Source: Saccoglossus kowalevskii (lineage: Eukaryota; Hemichordata; Enteropneusta; Harrimaniidae). From it: a stretch of 64,000 bases of DNA. The notes below the pieces were generated by a model, which searched no databases, had not been told where the DNA came from, and saw nothing but the letters and a program-made list of their open reading frames with translations. The stretch spans positions 28,992 through 92,991 of the forward strand of contig NW_003119430.1 of assembly GCF_000003605.2 (NCBI RefSeq), in the 5' to 3' direction. A program made the position numbers and the translations under genes. This document shows positions 63,201 through 64,000 of the stretch, in pieces. Positions within the stretch are counted from its first letter, which is position 1. Each line of letters opens with the position of its first letter.

Positions 63201-64000
63201 CCGTTGAATTCGTTACAGTACAGCAACTTTATCTCTCAAAGCCGAAATCAGAAACACATTGGTTCGAATATTTTCACAGGCTACAATGCAACCACCCTAA
63301 TGAGCATATTCGTCAGTACTTTCACCACAAATATGCCTTCAAGTCATAAAGTGCAAAACGTATTTAACCATAATGGATAAATCGGATAATATTATATAAG
63401 AACCAAAGTATAATAGTTATCATATAACTAGAACAGCTGAGGTTTGCAACTGCGGGTTTGACAGCAATTATTAGTAATATGAATTTACAATTTAGTCTTT
63501 TTACAATTTACAATGTGTGAAAACGACTGCAACGGGGATAGCCTGAGCAGAAAAAAACAAGATATTGGATTTCATCCTCAGATGAAAACAACAATGTACT
63601 ACAGCCATTGATGAGACCTTCGCATCTCCTGGAATAGTTTTATCTCTTCTAGTGTCACAGACGACCAAGACGTAGATGCCAAATCTGTTCAATTAACTGT
63701 GGATTGTGCTGATTGACGTTCAATGTTATTACCATCGCGGCGTCCAATTATTTTCGGATACGAGATAAACTGTGTGTCACGTTCATTGTAAAAGGAACGA
63801 ATGTGGCCAATTTGAAAGTTAGTTTTAATTTCAGTGACACAGGGTCATAACGCTACAGTACAGGATTTGGTATCCAATTCAACAAGGAATTCTATCATTC
63901 AAAAATAATGACAACTTGGCACGCAAATAAATTTAATAACCGGTGACATTGCGACGTGTAATTTATGTCAATTATGCTATATTTTCTTTTGAAATCGTAC
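60250..64000. other. Probable first intron or intergenic DNA
   Basis: No coding exon could be supported. A (TG)n run lies at 61379-61393. A minus-strand frame at 61578-61393 is cysteine-bearing with a hydrophobic start (MTLFGVFASVIMHVSF), but lacks convincing splice partners. Confidence 0.4.

Noticed and set aside
1-64000. CRISPR arrays, bacterial operons, rRNA, LTR retroelements or capsid-bearing elements
   Set aside because: No direct-repeat/spacer pattern, no operon-like packed ORFs, no rRNA motifs, and no paired long terminal repeats or retroviral or Polinton protein motifs were recognised.

Overview
The window is AT-rich eukaryotic nuclear DNA with very little coding sequence. The ORFs are short, exon-sized pieces sit between splice-like signals, and there are transposon relics and one assembly gap (25113-25422). 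A decayed EnSpm/CACTA transposase, the 3' end of a LINE, small TIR elements and a tandemly duplicated locus for small secreted peptides suggest an aquatic invertebrate such as a mollusc. The species cannot be fixed from the sequence. No bacterial genes, CRISPR array, rRNA or convincing tRNA was seen.

Layout. 1-450 is a LINE 3' fragment. About 960-1210 is a possible exon on the minus strand. 1760-3345 is a broken EnSpm transposase. 5226-6003 is a complete TTAA-flanked TIR element of 770 bp. 6583-6992 is a small nested tandem repeat. From about 8.7 to 47.1 kb lies an old tandem array of roughly nine related units. The first three are longest (about 5-8 kb); the later ones lack the peptide-gene section. 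Unit 3 carries a second copy of the TTAA element, interrupted by the gap, and an inverted segment. Unit 8 carries a GC-richer TIR element of 0.9 kb. From 47.1 to 64 kb the DNA is single-copy looking, with a signal-peptide-like exon at 48.4 kb and a promoter-like block with a first-exon donor at 60.1-60.24 kb.

The best gene is on the minus strand in unit 3. Coding exons at 21649-21572 and 21384-21250 join in phase to a 70-residue secreted peptide without cysteine after the signal sequence. A probable 5' untranslated exon with a TATA box lies at about 24.46-24.20 kb. Unit 1 keeps a broken paralogue with identical exon architecture, and units 2 and 3 each hold traces of a second related gene. 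Blocks with X-box (RFX-type), CCAAT, CRE-like and E-box motifs recur through the array and look like its regulatory DNA. The locus reads as an expanding and decaying cluster of small secreted-peptide genes. Nothing here could be searched against a database, so family names rest on motif recognition and the rest is inference.
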